Assembly: GCF_032586235.1 (NCBI RefSeq)
Contig: NZ_JAWHTD010000005.1
Location: forward strand, 124,001 to 188,000
Reading direction: 5' to 3'
Source of the DNA: Aestuariicoccus sp032586235
GTDB taxonomy: Bacteria; Pseudomonadota; Alphaproteobacteria; Rhodobacterales; Rhodobacteraceae
DNA length: 64,000 nucleotides
Part shown: one piece after another, positions 33,223-42,900 of the stretch
Position numbering within the stretch: the stretch's first letter is position 1
Layout of the letters: the number at the start of each line of letters is the position of its first letter
Notes under the pieces: model-generated
What the model saw: only the letters and a program-made list of their open reading frames with translations
What the model was told of the DNA's origin: nothing
The model's database searches: none
Translations under genes and position numbers: made by a program

Positions 33223-36186
33223 ATGATCCGTTTCGCAATGGCATGTCTCGCGGCGCTCTGGGCCTGTGCCGCCTCGGCGCAGGAGCAGCGCGATGTGAAG
33301 GCCTATGTCTTCGGCAACAGCCTGTTCAACCATGTCGGCGACATGCCGCATACCAACGTGGCGCATTGGCTCGACCAGCTTGCCACGGCGGGCGGGCGCG
33401 GGTTCGCGCTGGATGGCCAATGGGGCTTTCTGCGGGATTTCGCCCGCATGTTGCCGCCGACCGCCAACTGGGGCTTTCCCGGCGTGGCGGGTGTCTGGAA
33501 CCCCGACGCAGGCGGGTTCGGCCAAGCCCCTTTCACCGACATCCTGATCACCCCGGCGAATTTCATCCAGTACCAGCCCGCCACCGCGCCTTACGATGGC
33601 GAAAATGATGGTGGCGCGACCCCGGTATCGGCGACGCTGCGGGTGCTGGACTGGATCACCGCGCAGGGGATGCGGCCCCGGTTCCACATCTACGAAGGCT
33701 GGTCGGATATGGGCGGTGTCGCCGGGGCCTTCCCGCCGGATGCCGAGGGGCTCGCCCGCTATCACGCCTTCAACGGCAGCGGCTATCACATCTGGTACAA
33801 CGCCTACGTTCAGACCCTGCGGCAAGAGCGCCCCGATCTCGACATCCGGCTGATCCCGGTGGCCTCGGTCCTGTCGCGGGTGCTGGCCGCGCAGCCGCTC
33901 GATGGCCTGCCCGCGACGGCGTTCTACACCGACGACGCGCCGCACGGCACGCCGACGCTCTATTTCCTGGCCGCGATGGTGAGCCATACGGCGCTTTACG
34001 GCGCGCCGCCGCCGGCGGGCTTCACCCCGCCGGGGGACATCCATCCGACCGTGGCAGCGGCCTATCCCCAGATCGCCGAGACCATCGGCGCGCTGGTCCG
34101 GCGCGAGGCGGCGCGTCTGTCGCCGCCCCCGGCCGCGACGGCGGAACCAATGCAACGAACCGCCCAGACCACGACAGAACCGGAAGAGGAGAGCGTCGCC
34201 GAGGCCCCCGCCCCCACCGCTCCGCCCCTGCCCCGCGCCATTCCCCGCGCCGAGGCCGATGCAACGCCCGCGCTTGCCATGGGGCTGAACGGCATTGCCG
34301 ACTGGTCGACACAGCATCCCTTCATCGACGTGATGAAGAGCGCGCGGGAATGGATCGGCCATCTGCCCGACCAATGGGGCGGCGTCACCGCCGACGATCT
34401 GCGCGCGGGCGGGCATCTGGACGACAACGGCTGGCTGCTCAGCCTCCCGCCCGAGGTCACCCATGTCGAGGCGCTGATCCTAACCGACCAGCCCGAAGAG
34501 GCCGAGCACCTGCGCGGCACCTATCTGGTGCTCTACGACGGTCAGGGCGATCTGAAGCTGACCGGCCGCGCGCGGCGCGTGATCTACGAGCCCGGAGAGA
34601 TCCGCTTTGCCTATGCCCCGGGCGAGGGGTTGGTCGCCCTGTCCATCGGTTCGGTCGACCCCGACGACCCGATCCGCAACATCCGCGTCCTGCGTGAGGA
34701 CCATCTGCCGCTCTACGAGGCCGGGGCGATCTTCAACCCCGACTGGATCGCGCGGGTGCAGGATGTGCGGGCGGTGCGCTTCATGGACTGGATGTTCACC
34801 AATGGCTCGCCCCTGTCGGGCTGGGACAGCCGCCCGCGCATGGACGATTATACCTGGACATCGTTCGGCGTGCCGCTGCCGGTGATGGTCGCGCTGGCCA
34901 ACCGGATCGGCGCGGACCCCTGGTTCACCCTGCCGCATCTGGCCGACGACGATTTCGCCCGGCGCTTCGCCACCATCGTCCGCGACACGCTCGACCCCAG
35001 GCTCAAGGCCTATGTGGAATATTCCAACGAGATGTGGAATTTCATCTTCCCGCAGGCGCATTGGGCCAGCGCCCAGGCCGAGGCGCGCTGGGGACAGTCG
35101 CAAACCGGCTGGATGCAGTTCTACGCCCTGCGCGCCGCGCAGGTCATGGACATCTGGACCGAGGTCTTCGGCGCAGAAGCGGACGACCGACTGGTGCGCG
35201 TGGTCGCCACCCACACAGGCTGGCCGGGTCTGGAAGAGGACATCCTGATCGCGCCACTGGCCTTTCTGGAACTGGGCCGCCTGCCGCGCGACAGCTTCGA
35301 CGCCTACGCGGTGACCGGATATTTCGGCTACGAGCTGGGCGGCGAGGAGATGGCGGCAGAGGTGCAAGGCTGGCTGGATACGGCCGAGGCCGAGGCGCGT
35401 GCGGCCGGCGAGGCGCAGGGCCTGCGCCGCGTCGCCTTGCGCGAATACATCCGCGAACGCCGCTTCGACGCGGCCTTTCAGCCGGTGACCGAAGAGCTGC
35501 TCGACGGATCGCTGCGCGAACTGGTGCAAGAGCTCTTTCCCTACCACGCCGCTGCGGCCGAGGAGGCAGGCCTGCAACTAATCATGTACGAAGGCGGCAC
35601 CCACGCCACCCCGCAGGGCGAGCGGGTGGATGACGAACGGCTGAGCGATTTCTTTGTCGCTTACAATTACTCGTCGGATATGGCCGCGCTCTACGAGGTG
35701 CTGCTGACCGGCTGGGTGCAGGCGGGCGGGACGCTCTTCAACGCCTTCGTCGACGTGGCCCCGGCGACCCGCTGGGGCAGCTGGGGGGCGCTGCGGCACC
35801 TCAGCGACGACAACCCGCGCTGGGACGTGCTGATGGACTACAACCGCACCGCACCGTCCGATTGGGAAGACCGCGACCCAGCCGCCTTTGCCAACGGCAT
35901 CTTCCTCAGCGGCGACGGCCTGCTGGAAGGCACGCCGGAAGAGGACATCCTGCTGGGCGGCCCCGGCGCGGACGAATTCGTCTCGAACGGCGGTGCGGAT
36001 CGCCTGAACGGCGGGCCGGGCGAGGATCTCGCGCGGCTGCGCGGCCCGCTGGCGCGCTACAGCTTTCGCCGCGAGGACGGTCGCCTGATCGCGGACGGGC
36101 CTTTCGGTAGCGTCACGATGATCGGCATCGAGAGACTGCGCTTCGACAGCCCAATCGAGACGGTGTTTCCCGCGGACAGCTTCTGA
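33223..36186 (+). CDS. Large secreted protein: SGNH-like region, glycosidase-like region, RTX-like repeats
   Basis: A 987-residue protein. A signal peptide (about 1-19, ending CAASA) is followed by an SGNH-hydrolase-like region (about 20-290): the putative nucleophile serine is in YVFGNSLFNHV and the Asp/His pair in TDDAPHGTPTLYFLA. A Pro/Ala-rich linker (about 300-345) joins it to a second region (about 350-850) with glycosidase features: VEYSNEMWNFIFPQ (Asn-Glu, likely acid/base) and IMYEGGTHATP (likely nucleophile Glu). Near 900-945 are RTX-like repeats (GTPEEDILLGGPGADEF, GGADRLNGGPGED) that would bind calcium. It lies beside the polysaccharide locus, so deacylating or trimming a surface polysaccharide is a reasonable guess. 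Exact families are not assigned. Confidence 0.75.
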   Translation: MIRFAMACLAALWACAASAQEQRDVKAYVFGNSLFNHVGDMPHTNVAHWLDQLATAGGRGFALDGQWGFLRDFARMLPPTANWGFPGVAGVWNPDAGGFGQAPFTDILITPANFIQYQPATAPYDGENDGGATPVSATLRVLDWITAQGMRPRFHIYEGWSDMGGVAGAFPPDAEGLARYHAFNGSGYHIWYNAYVQTLRQERPDLDIRLIPVASVLSRVLAAQPLDGLPATAFYTDDAPHGTPTLYFLAAMVSHTALYGAPPPAGFTPPGDIHPTVAAAYPQIAETIGALVRREAARLSPPPAATAEPMQRTAQTTTEPEEESVAEAPAPTAPPLPRAIPRAEADATPALAMGLNGIADWSTQHPFIDVMKSAREWIGHLPDQWGGVTADDLRAGGHLDDNGWLLSLPPEVTHVEALILTDQPEEAEHLRGTYLVLYDGQGDLKLTGRARRVIYEPGEIRFAYAPGEGLVALSIGSVDPDDPIRNIRVLREDHLPLYEAGAIFNPDWIARVQDVRAVRFMDWMFTNGSPLSGWDSRPRMDDYTWTSFGVPLPVMVALANRIGADPWFTLPHLADDDFARRFATIVRDTLDPRLKAYVEYSNEMWNFIFPQAHWASAQAEARWGQSQTGWMQFYALRAAQVMDIWTEVFGAEADDRLVRVVATHTGWPGLEEDILIAPLAFLELGRLPRDSFDAYAVTGYFGYELGGEEMAAEVQGWLDTAEAEARAAGEAQGLRRVALREYIRERRFDAAFQPVTEELLDGSLRELVQELFPYHAAAAEEAGLQLIMYEGGTHATPQGERVDDERLSDFFVAYNYSSDMAALYEVLLTGWVQAGGTLFNAFVDVAPATRWGSWGALRHLSDDNPRWDVLMDYNRTAPSDWEDRDPAAFANGIFLSGDGLLEGTPEEDILLGGPGADEFVSNGGADRLNGGPGEDLARLRGPLARYSFRREDGRLIADGPFGSVTMIGIERLRFDSPIETVFPADSF

Positions 36187-36209
36187 ACCGGGCGCAACAC
36201 GGTCAGGAG

Positions 36210-36230
36210 GCCCCGGGGCCAGCCCGGGGC
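36210..36230. repeat. 21-base GC palindrome (copy 3)
   Basis: GCCCCGGG-GCCAG-CCCGGGGC, with 8-base arms and 5-base loop, in the 52-base gap between the convergent secreted-enzyme and glycosyltransferase genes. It may terminate both transcripts. Geometry is identical to the copies at 19922 and 27122. Confidence 0.78.
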
Positions 36231-36238
36231 TGCGTCGC

Positions 36239-37435
36239 TCAACGTGTCAGACGGGAGATTTCCTCGATCAACGTCTCGGCGCCCAGCGAGGCGCGGAAAT
36301 GCGCCTCGACATGGGCGCGGCCCGCCTCGGCCAGCCTTTGCGCCTTGTCCGGGTCGCCCGCCAGATCGCGGATCGCCCGGGCCAGTGCGCCGGGGTCCTT
36401 GGGCGGCACCAGTTTTCCGGTCCGGCCATCCTCGATCAGCTCGGGCACGCCGCCCGCCTCGGTGCCGATCACCGGCACGCCGCAGGCCATGGCCTCCATA
36501 TAGGCGACGCCCAGCGGCTCGTGCCAACTGGCCAGGGCAAAGACATGCGCCTCCAGCAGTTTGGCCCGTACCGCGCCTGCGTCGATCGCGCCCAAGAGCT
36601 TGACGTGATCCTGCAGCCGCAGGTCCTTGAGCGTCCGCTCAAGCTCGGCGCGGAAGCCGCTGCCGCCGTCGTCGTCTTCGCCCGCGATTTCCAGCCGGAC
36701 ATCCACCCCCTGATCCAGCAGCCGCCGCATCGCCGCCATCAGATCCTGGTGTCCCTTCACAACGTTAAGCCGCCCGCAGGAAAAAATCCGCACCGGGCGC
36801 CCCTTTTCCGGCGGCCGATAGGGCGTGTCGCGGCGCAGCACCTCGGTGTCGACACCCATCGCGCGGACCACGATCCGGGGCGGCAGGTGACCGGCCAGTT
36901 CTTCTTCGACCTCGGCGAGAAGCTTTTTCGTGATGACAGTCGCAAACGCCGCGCCGCGCCATTTAAAGCGCTGCCCCGCGCCGTAATCCGACAGCGGCCC
37001 GTGCAGCGTCATCGAATAGGCCGGCCCGCCCATCCGGCGCGCCAGCGCTGCGATCAGCCCGGCGCGGGCACAGGAATGCGCATGGATATGGTCAAGCGCG
37101 TGCTCGCGCGCGTAGCCGAGCAATTGCTGCGCCGCCGACAGCATGAGCCCGGCGTCGCGGGCGAAGACCGGCCCCTCCTGCATCATCCACAGCGCAAGCC
37201 CCCGCGGCAGAGTACGGGTCAGCCCGCCCAGCGCCGCCAGAGGATCCATCCGGCCCAGGTAGGTAGTCTCGGACATCGCCTCGTCCGACCAGTCATGCGC
37301 GATCAGACCCGGAGGCGGCGGACGGGTGGACAGCAAATGCACGTCGACGCCCCTCTCGCGGAGAGCCAGAACCTCGCGCCAGAAAAAGATGTGCGTCTGC
37401 CCCGGAAACTGAGGCACGAGATAGCCGATCCGCAT
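36239..37435 (-). CDS. Glycosyltransferase family 4
   Basis: A 398-residue GT-B fold sugar transferase. The N-terminal domain starts MRIGYLVPQFPGQTHIFFWR, and HIHAHSCARAGLIAALARRM lies near residue 115. The C-terminal nucleotide-sugar domain has IFSCGRLNVVKGHQDLMAAM (about 215-235) and the family signature with two glutamates, ASWHEPLGVAYMEAMACGVPVI then GTEAGGVPELI. It is a retaining cytoplasmic enzyme. Donor and acceptor are unknown. It is alone on the minus strand at the left end of the polysaccharide locus, divergent from the GT2 gene at 37599. The start rests on family likeness; no strong ribosome site was seen. Confidence 0.9.
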   Translation of the reverse strand: MRIGYLVPQFPGQTHIFFWREVLALRERGVDVHLLSTRPPPPGLIAHDWSDEAMSETTYLGRMDPLAALGGLTRTLPRGLALWMMQEGPVFARDAGLMLSAAQQLLGYAREHALDHIHAHSCARAGLIAALARRMGGPAYSMTLHGPLSDYGAGQRFKWRGAAFATVITKKLLAEVEEELAGHLPPRIVVRAMGVDTEVLRRDTPYRPPEKGRPVRIFSCGRLNVVKGHQDLMAAMRRLLDQGVDVRLEIAGEDDDGGSGFRAELERTLKDLRLQDHVKLLGAIDAGAVRAKLLEAHVFALASWHEPLGVAYMEAMACGVPVIGTEAGGVPELIEDGRTGKLVPPKDPGALARAIRDLAGDPDKAQRLAEAGRAHVEAHFRASLGAETLIEEISRLTR

Positions 37436-37598
37436 CGCCTGCGTCACGTTCACCGCCAATTCGATTTTTCGCCTGCCGTCGTCTTGCGGCACTTGCCACC
37501 AGTTTGAAGAAAAATCACCCTTTGGCCACAGTTTCCTGTCAGATGGCGCGTAAAGACGCGTGCGAAAGATAGGATGTGTGGCCACATTGGTACGCAAG

Positions 37599-38444
37599 AT
37601 GACAAGGAATGCGGAATCGCTGTCGGTTATCGTACCGGCCAGCAACGAGGCGGCGCTGATCGGCGCGTGCCTCGACGCGCTGCTGTTGTCGCGCTGGGAG
37701 CGGGACGAACCGGTCGAGGTGATCGTCGTCGCCAACGGCTGCCGCGATGCCACCGCCGACGCCGCGCGCGCGACCGCTGCCGGTTTCGACCGGCGCGGCT
37801 GGCGCCTGCAGGTCATCGAACGGGCCGAGGGCAACAAGCTGGCCGCGCTCAACGCCGGGGACGCTGCGGCGACCGGGGCGGTCCGGCTCTATCTCGACGC
37901 CGATGTACGGGTCGGGCGCGATCTGCTGGTGCAGATCGCCACGGCGCTGGACACCGACGCGCCGCGCTATGCCAGCGGGCGGGTCCTGATCGAGGCGCAG
38001 GGACCGGTGTCGCGCGCCTATGCGCGGATCTGGCGGCGCGTGCCGTTCATGGCCATAGGCGTGCCGGGCTGCGGAGCCTTCGCCGTCAACGCAGCCGGTC
38101 GCGCCCGCTGGGGCGCGTTTCCCGAGATCATTTCGGACGACACCTTCGTGCGGCTCCACTTTGCCCCGGAGGAACGGATCGCCGTCCCGTCCCCCTATCA
38201 CTGGCCCATCGCCGAAGGCCTGCGCGCGCTGATCCGTGTGCGCCGCAGGCAGGACGCCGGGGTCGACCAGATCCGGCGGGACTATCCCGCGCTTATGGCC
38301 AATGACGACACGGCGCCGCTGGCACACAGCGGCAAGCTGGCGCTGGCGCTGCGCGATCCCGTCGGGTTCGCTGTCTATTCGGGCGTTGCTCTGGCCTCGC
38401 GCCTGACGCGGGCGCGCGCCAAGGACTGGAGCCGGGGCCGATGA
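37599..38444 (+). CDS. Glycosyltransferase family 2
   Basis: A GT-A fold sugar transferase of 281 residues from the ATG at 37599 (an in-frame GTG at 37560 would give 294). The nucleotide-binding start is SLSVIVPASNEAALIGACLD, the metal-binding DxD is in RLYLDADVRVG, and the probable base region is PEIISDDTFVRLHF. A C-terminal stretch (about 240-270) looks membrane-associated. It is the first gene of the long rightward operon: its stop overlaps the flippase start by 4 bases. Upstream, 163 bases separate it from the divergent GT4, enough for two promoters. Confidence 0.88.
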   Translation: MTRNAESLSVIVPASNEAALIGACLDALLLSRWERDEPVEVIVVANGCRDATADAARATAAGFDRRGWRLQVIERAEGNKLAALNAGDAAATGAVRLYLDADVRVGRDLLVQIATALDTDAPRYASGRVLIEAQGPVSRAYARIWRRVPFMAIGVPGCGAFAVNAAGRARWGAFPEIISDDTFVRLHFAPEERIAVPSPYHWPIAEGLRALIRVRRRQDAGVDQIRRDYPALMANDDTAPLAHSGKLALALRDPVGFAVYSGVALASRLTRARAKDWSRGR

Positions 38445-39805
38445 GCGCGCTTCTTACGCGACTTCAGGGTACTTCGCTCTCGGACAGGGCACTGCGGTCA
38501 TCGCTGTTCACCGTGGGCGGCTTTGGCTTCAGCCAGGCGCTGCGGCTGGCGTCGAACCTGATCCTGACGCGGCTATTGTTCCCCGAGGCCTTCGGGATGA
38601 TGGCGCTGGTCATGGTCGTCATGATGGGCCTGGCGATGTTTTCCGATGTCGGTGTCACCCCGGCCATCCTGCAAAGCAAACGCGGCGACGATCCGGATTT
38701 TCTGAACACCGCCTGGACAATACAGGTGATCCGGGGCGCCGGTCTGTGGTTGACCACCTGCGCGCTGGCCTGGCCCATTGCCGTCGTCTATGGCGAGGAT
38801 CAGCTGATGCAGCTGGTGCCCGTGACGGGGCTGACCCTGCTGATCGCCGGATTCAGACCGACGCGGATGGACACCGCCAACCGGCATCTCATGCTGGGCC
38901 GGGTCACCATGCTGGACGCGGTCACCCAGATCTCGGGGCTGATCGTCGCTGTTCTCCTTGCCTGGCTGACCGGATCGGTCTGGGCGCTTGTCTTCAGCGG
39001 CCTTGTCGGGGGGTTGGTCGAGGTTGTCGTCAACTCGCGCTTCCTGCCGGGCGAACGCAACCGCTTCCGCTGGGAGCCCGCCGCCGCGCGGGAACTGATC
39101 AACTTCGGCAAATGGATTTTTCTGTCCACCATCGCCGGCTTTCTGTTCAGCCAGGGCGACAAGCTGCTGATCGGCAAATACCTCAGCCTCGATCTGTTCG
39201 GGATCTACAACATCGGGTACTTTCTGGCCTCGTTCCCGATGCTGTTGGGCGGGATGGTGACGCGGCGCATCCTGATCCCGATCTACCGCGAGGCCCCGCC
39301 CTCGGAAAGCCGAGAGAACTTCGAGAAACTGCGCAAAATGCGCTATGCGGTCACCGCGGCGCTGATGACCCTGGTCGCAGGCTTTGCCGCGCTGGGGGTC
39401 TGGCTGGTCGATCTGATGTACGATCCACGGTATTTCGCCGCCGGGGCGGTGGTCGTGCTGATCGCCTGCATGCAGATGCCGCAGATCATCGTGCAGACCT
39501 ACGATCAGGCGGCGCTGGCGGCGGGCGACAGCAAGCGGTTCTTCGTTCTGGCCGCCACGCGCGGGGTTCTGATGATCGTGTGCATCCTTGTCGGGCTGAG
39601 CCTTGCCGGGCTGGTCGGCGCGCTGATCGCCCAGGGCGTCGCCATCGTTCTGGCCTACCCGGTCGTGATCTGGCTGGCCCGGCGCATGGGCGCATGGGAC
39701 CCGCTGCACGACCTCGTTTTCGCCCTTGCCGGGCTTGCCGCAGCAGGGGCCGCACTCTGGCTGAATTGGGGCGAAATTGTGGCGCTGTCGGCCAAAGCAC
39801 TCTAG
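38441..39805 (+). CDS. wzx: Wzx-type oligosaccharide flippase
   Basis: A 454-residue multi-pass membrane protein (12-14 helices) of the MOP/polysaccharide-transport group that moves lipid-linked repeat units across the inner membrane. Typical elements are the N-terminal SLFTVGGFGFSQALRLASNL, LLFPEAFGMMALVMVVMMG and, later, LINFGKWIFLSTIAGFLFSQ with GDKLLIGKYLSLDLFGIYNI. These mark the WzxC-like branch used in colanic acid and succinoglycan pathways. It overlaps the GT2 upstream (ATGA) and precedes the PKS gene by about 190 bases. Confidence 0.9.
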   Translation: MSALLTRLQGTSLSDRALRSSLFTVGGFGFSQALRLASNLILTRLLFPEAFGMMALVMVVMMGLAMFSDVGVTPAILQSKRGDDPDFLNTAWTIQVIRGAGLWLTTCALAWPIAVVYGEDQLMQLVPVTGLTLLIAGFRPTRMDTANRHLMLGRVTMLDAVTQISGLIVAVLLAWLTGSVWALVFSGLVGGLVEVVVNSRFLPGERNRFRWEPAAARELINFGKWIFLSTIAGFLFSQGDKLLIGKYLSLDLFGIYNIGYFLASFPMLLGGMVTRRILIPIYREAPPSESRENFEKLRKMRYAVTAALMTLVAGFAALGVWLVDLMYDPRYFAAGAVVVLIACMQMPQIIVQTYDQAALAAGDSKRFFVLAATRGVLMIVCILVGLSLAGLVGALIAQGVAIVLAYPVVIWLARRMGAWDPLHDLVFALAGLAAAGAALWLNWGEIVALSAKAL

Positions 39806-39893
39806 GGTTGCGCGCCCGATTCGCGCAACAATCGAACTTAACCTGTGATAATGCTGCGACAGCCGGGACAGTATCCTACTCCAGACTGGGGAA

Positions 39894-39930
39894 TGTGGCG
39901 AAATCGCGGGGGCATATCGAAAATTCGCCG
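39894..39930. promoter_or_regulatory. Candidate regulatory region upstream of the PKS gene
   Basis: Within the 186-base gap between the flippase and PKS genes, TGTGGCGAAATCGCGG begins at 39894 and an inverted GGCGAA-type sequence occurs at 39919-39930 (CGAAAATTCGCC on the plus strand). Close relatives of TGGCGAAAT occur before the Wzz gene (52165 and 52232) and in the 55.0 kb gap (55080-55088). A shared regulator of the locus is possible; none is identified. A 7-base inverted repeat at 39808-39828 after the flippase stop could end part of the transcription. Confidence 0.4.
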
Positions 39931-39991
39931 CAATTCCCCCGCATTTGCCGGATACTCGACGCCGACGCGCGTCTGCCGGGATAAAAAATCG

Positions 39992-42900
39992 ATGACAAGG
40001 GACATGCAACAGGATTGGGGCGATAACGACATCGCCATCGTCGGCATGGCCGCGCATCTGCCCGGCGCCGCCGACATCGAGGCCTATTGGCGCAACCTGC
40101 GCGATGGCGTCTCGTCGATCCGCCGGCTGACCGAGGACGAGTTGCTTGAGGCAGGCGAGGATCCGGGTCTGATCCGGCATCGCGATTACGTGCCCTTCGC
40201 CGCCCCCCTCGACGGGTTCGAGATGTTCGACGCAGATTTCTTCGGCCTCTCGCCCAAGGAAGCCGCGATCATGGACCCCCAGCACCGCCGGTTTCTGGAA
40301 ACCGCGTGGGAGGCGCTGGAAAACGCCGGTCACGTGCCCGAAAGTTTCGACGGTCAGGTCGGCGTCTTCGCGGGCTGCGGCATGGGCAGCTATTTCTATT
40401 TCAACGTCTGCTCGAACCCGGACCTGGTGGAAAACACCGGCATGTTCCTGCTGCGCCACACCGGCAACGACAAGGATTTCATGACCACGCGGCTCAGCCA
40501 CGTGCTGGATCTGCACGGGCCATCGATCAACCTGCAAACCGCCTGTTCCACGTCGCTGGTGGCCACCCATTACGCCGCGCAGGCGTTGCTCAACGGCGAA
40601 TGCGACATGGCGCTGGCGGGCGGCGTGACGATCGAGCTGCCGCAGGGGCGCGGCTATCTCTACAAGGAAAACGAGATCCTGTCGCCCGACGGCGAATGCC
40701 ACGCCTTCGACCACCGCGCGCAAGGCACGGTCTTCGGGTCGGGCGCGGGCGTCGTGGTGCTGCGCCGCATGGCCGACGCGGTGGCCGACGGCGACCACAT
40801 ATGGGCGGTGCTCAAGGGCTCGGCGGTGAACAACGACGGCGCCGCCAAGGCGGGCTATCTCGCCCCGTCGGTCGACGGGCAGGCCCAGGCCGTGGCCGAG
40901 GCGCAGGCCATCGCCGGCGTCACCGCCGACACGGTGGATTATGTCGAATGCCACGGCACCGGCACCTATCTGGGCGACCCGATCGAGGTGGCGGCCCTGA
41001 CCCAGGCGTTCCGCGAAACCTCCGACACGGTGGGCCGCACCCGCATCGGCAGCGTCAAGACCAACATCGGCCATCTCGATACGGCGGCGGGCGTGGCGAG
41101 CCTGATCAAGACCAGCCTCGCGCTGCATCACAAGCAGATGCCGCCCTCGCTGGGGTTCGAGGCCCCGAACCCCGCCATCGACTTCGACGCCTCGCCGTTC
41201 CGCGTCAATGACCGGCTGTCGGACTGGCCCTCCGCTGGCCATCCCCGCCGCGCCGGTGTGAACTCTCTGGGCGTGGGCGGCACCAACGCCCACGCGGTCC
41301 TGCAAGAGGCGCCCGCACGCGGTGCATCGGACGAAAGCGACTGGCCGTTCCAGATCCTCACCCTGTCGGCCCGCTCGAAAACCGCGCTGGACGAAAACGC
41401 CAGACGGCTGGCCCAACACCTGCGCGATCACCCCGACCAGCCGCTGGCCGACGTCGCCTGGACCCTGCAGCAAGGCCGCCGCGCCTTTGACAAACGCCGC
41501 ATCGTGGTCGCCGAAAACCCCGCCGAGGCCGCCCGCCTGCTGTCCGAGGATGCCCCCCGCCGGGTGCATTCGCACAGCGCGCTCGACCGCCCCGACACGG
41601 TCTTCACCTTCCCCGGCGGCGGCGCGCAGTACACCGGCATGGCCCGCGACCTCTACGAGACCGAGCCGGTCTTCGCCGAATGGATGGACCGCGGGCTCGA
41701 TCACCTCGCCACCCTGACCGACGCCGACATCCGGGCGCTGTGGTTTCCTGCCGAGGAGGACCGGCAACGGGCCGAAGAGGCGCTGCGCCGACCCTCGCTG
41801 CAATTGCCGCTGATCATGATCACCGAATATGCGCTGGCGCAGCTCTGGATGTCCTGGGGCATCGAACCGGCGGCTCTGGCCGGGCATTCCATGGGCGAAA
41901 ACACCGCCGCCTGCGTCGCCGGTGTCATGGCCTTCGAGGATTGCATCGGCCTCGTCCATCTGCGCGGCACCCTCTTCGACGGCGTTCCCAAGGGCGGCAT
42001 GCTGTCGGTCGCCCTGCCCGCCGACAGGCTGCGCCCGATGCTCGGCGACGATCTCGACCTCGGCGCGATCAACGCGCCCGACCTCTCCGTCGCCTCCGGC
42101 CCTCAGGCAGCGCTCGACGCGCTCGAAACCGCGCTCCAGGCACAGGACATCGACTTCCAGCGCATCCCCATCGACATCGCCGCGCATTCCCGGATGCTCG
42201 AGCCCATCCTCAACGATTTCCGCGCCTACCTGCGGTCGATCGCCCTGAACCCGCCGCAGATCCCGCTGACCTCGAACCGCACCGGCCAGATGATGACCGA
42301 CGCCCAGGCCACCGACCCGGACTATTGGGTCGAACACCTGCGCGGCACCGTCCATTTCGCCGATTGCATCGGCGCGCTTGCCGCCGAGAACCGCATCTTC
42401 CTCGAGGTCGGCCCGGGCAAGGCGCTTTCCGCCCTCGCCCGCCAGCACTCCGAGGTCAGCGCCAATCAGGTGCTGTCGTCGCTGCGCCACCCCGACGACG
42501 CCATCCCCGACGACAAGCACATGTTCGAGGTGCTGGGCCGCATGTGGGCGCTGGGGGCGGACATCGACTGGGGTCAGATCTGGGGCGACGCCCGCCGCCA
42601 CCGCGTGCCGCTGCCCAGCTACGCCTTCCAGCACGCCCCCTATTTCATCGAACCGGGCAGGGCCCGGACCGATGCCGCGCCGACCTATCTGATGCGCAGC
42701 GACGACGTGGCGCAATGGGGCTGGAAACCGGTCTGGCGGCCCCGCGCCGCCCAAGTCGAGGTCGATGTGATCGACGGCCTTGCCGACGCCACGCCGCAGA
42801 CCTGGCTGATGTTCATGGACGATGCGGGGCTGGCGCAGGGCTGCGCCGACAGGCTACGCGCCGCCGGGCATGACGTGATCGAACTGCGCCCCGGCGACAC

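Noticed and set aside
39845..39991. An upstream GTG start at 39845 for the PKS
   Set aside because: The extra 49 residues resemble no ketosynthase N-terminus and would cover the likely regulatory region; the ATG at 39992 lies just before the conserved DIAIVGMAAHLPGA.
38573..42754. A long minus-strand open frame opposite the flippase and PKS genes
   Set aside because: It lies antisense to clear flippase and ketosynthase/acyltransferase sequence and shows no domain of its own.
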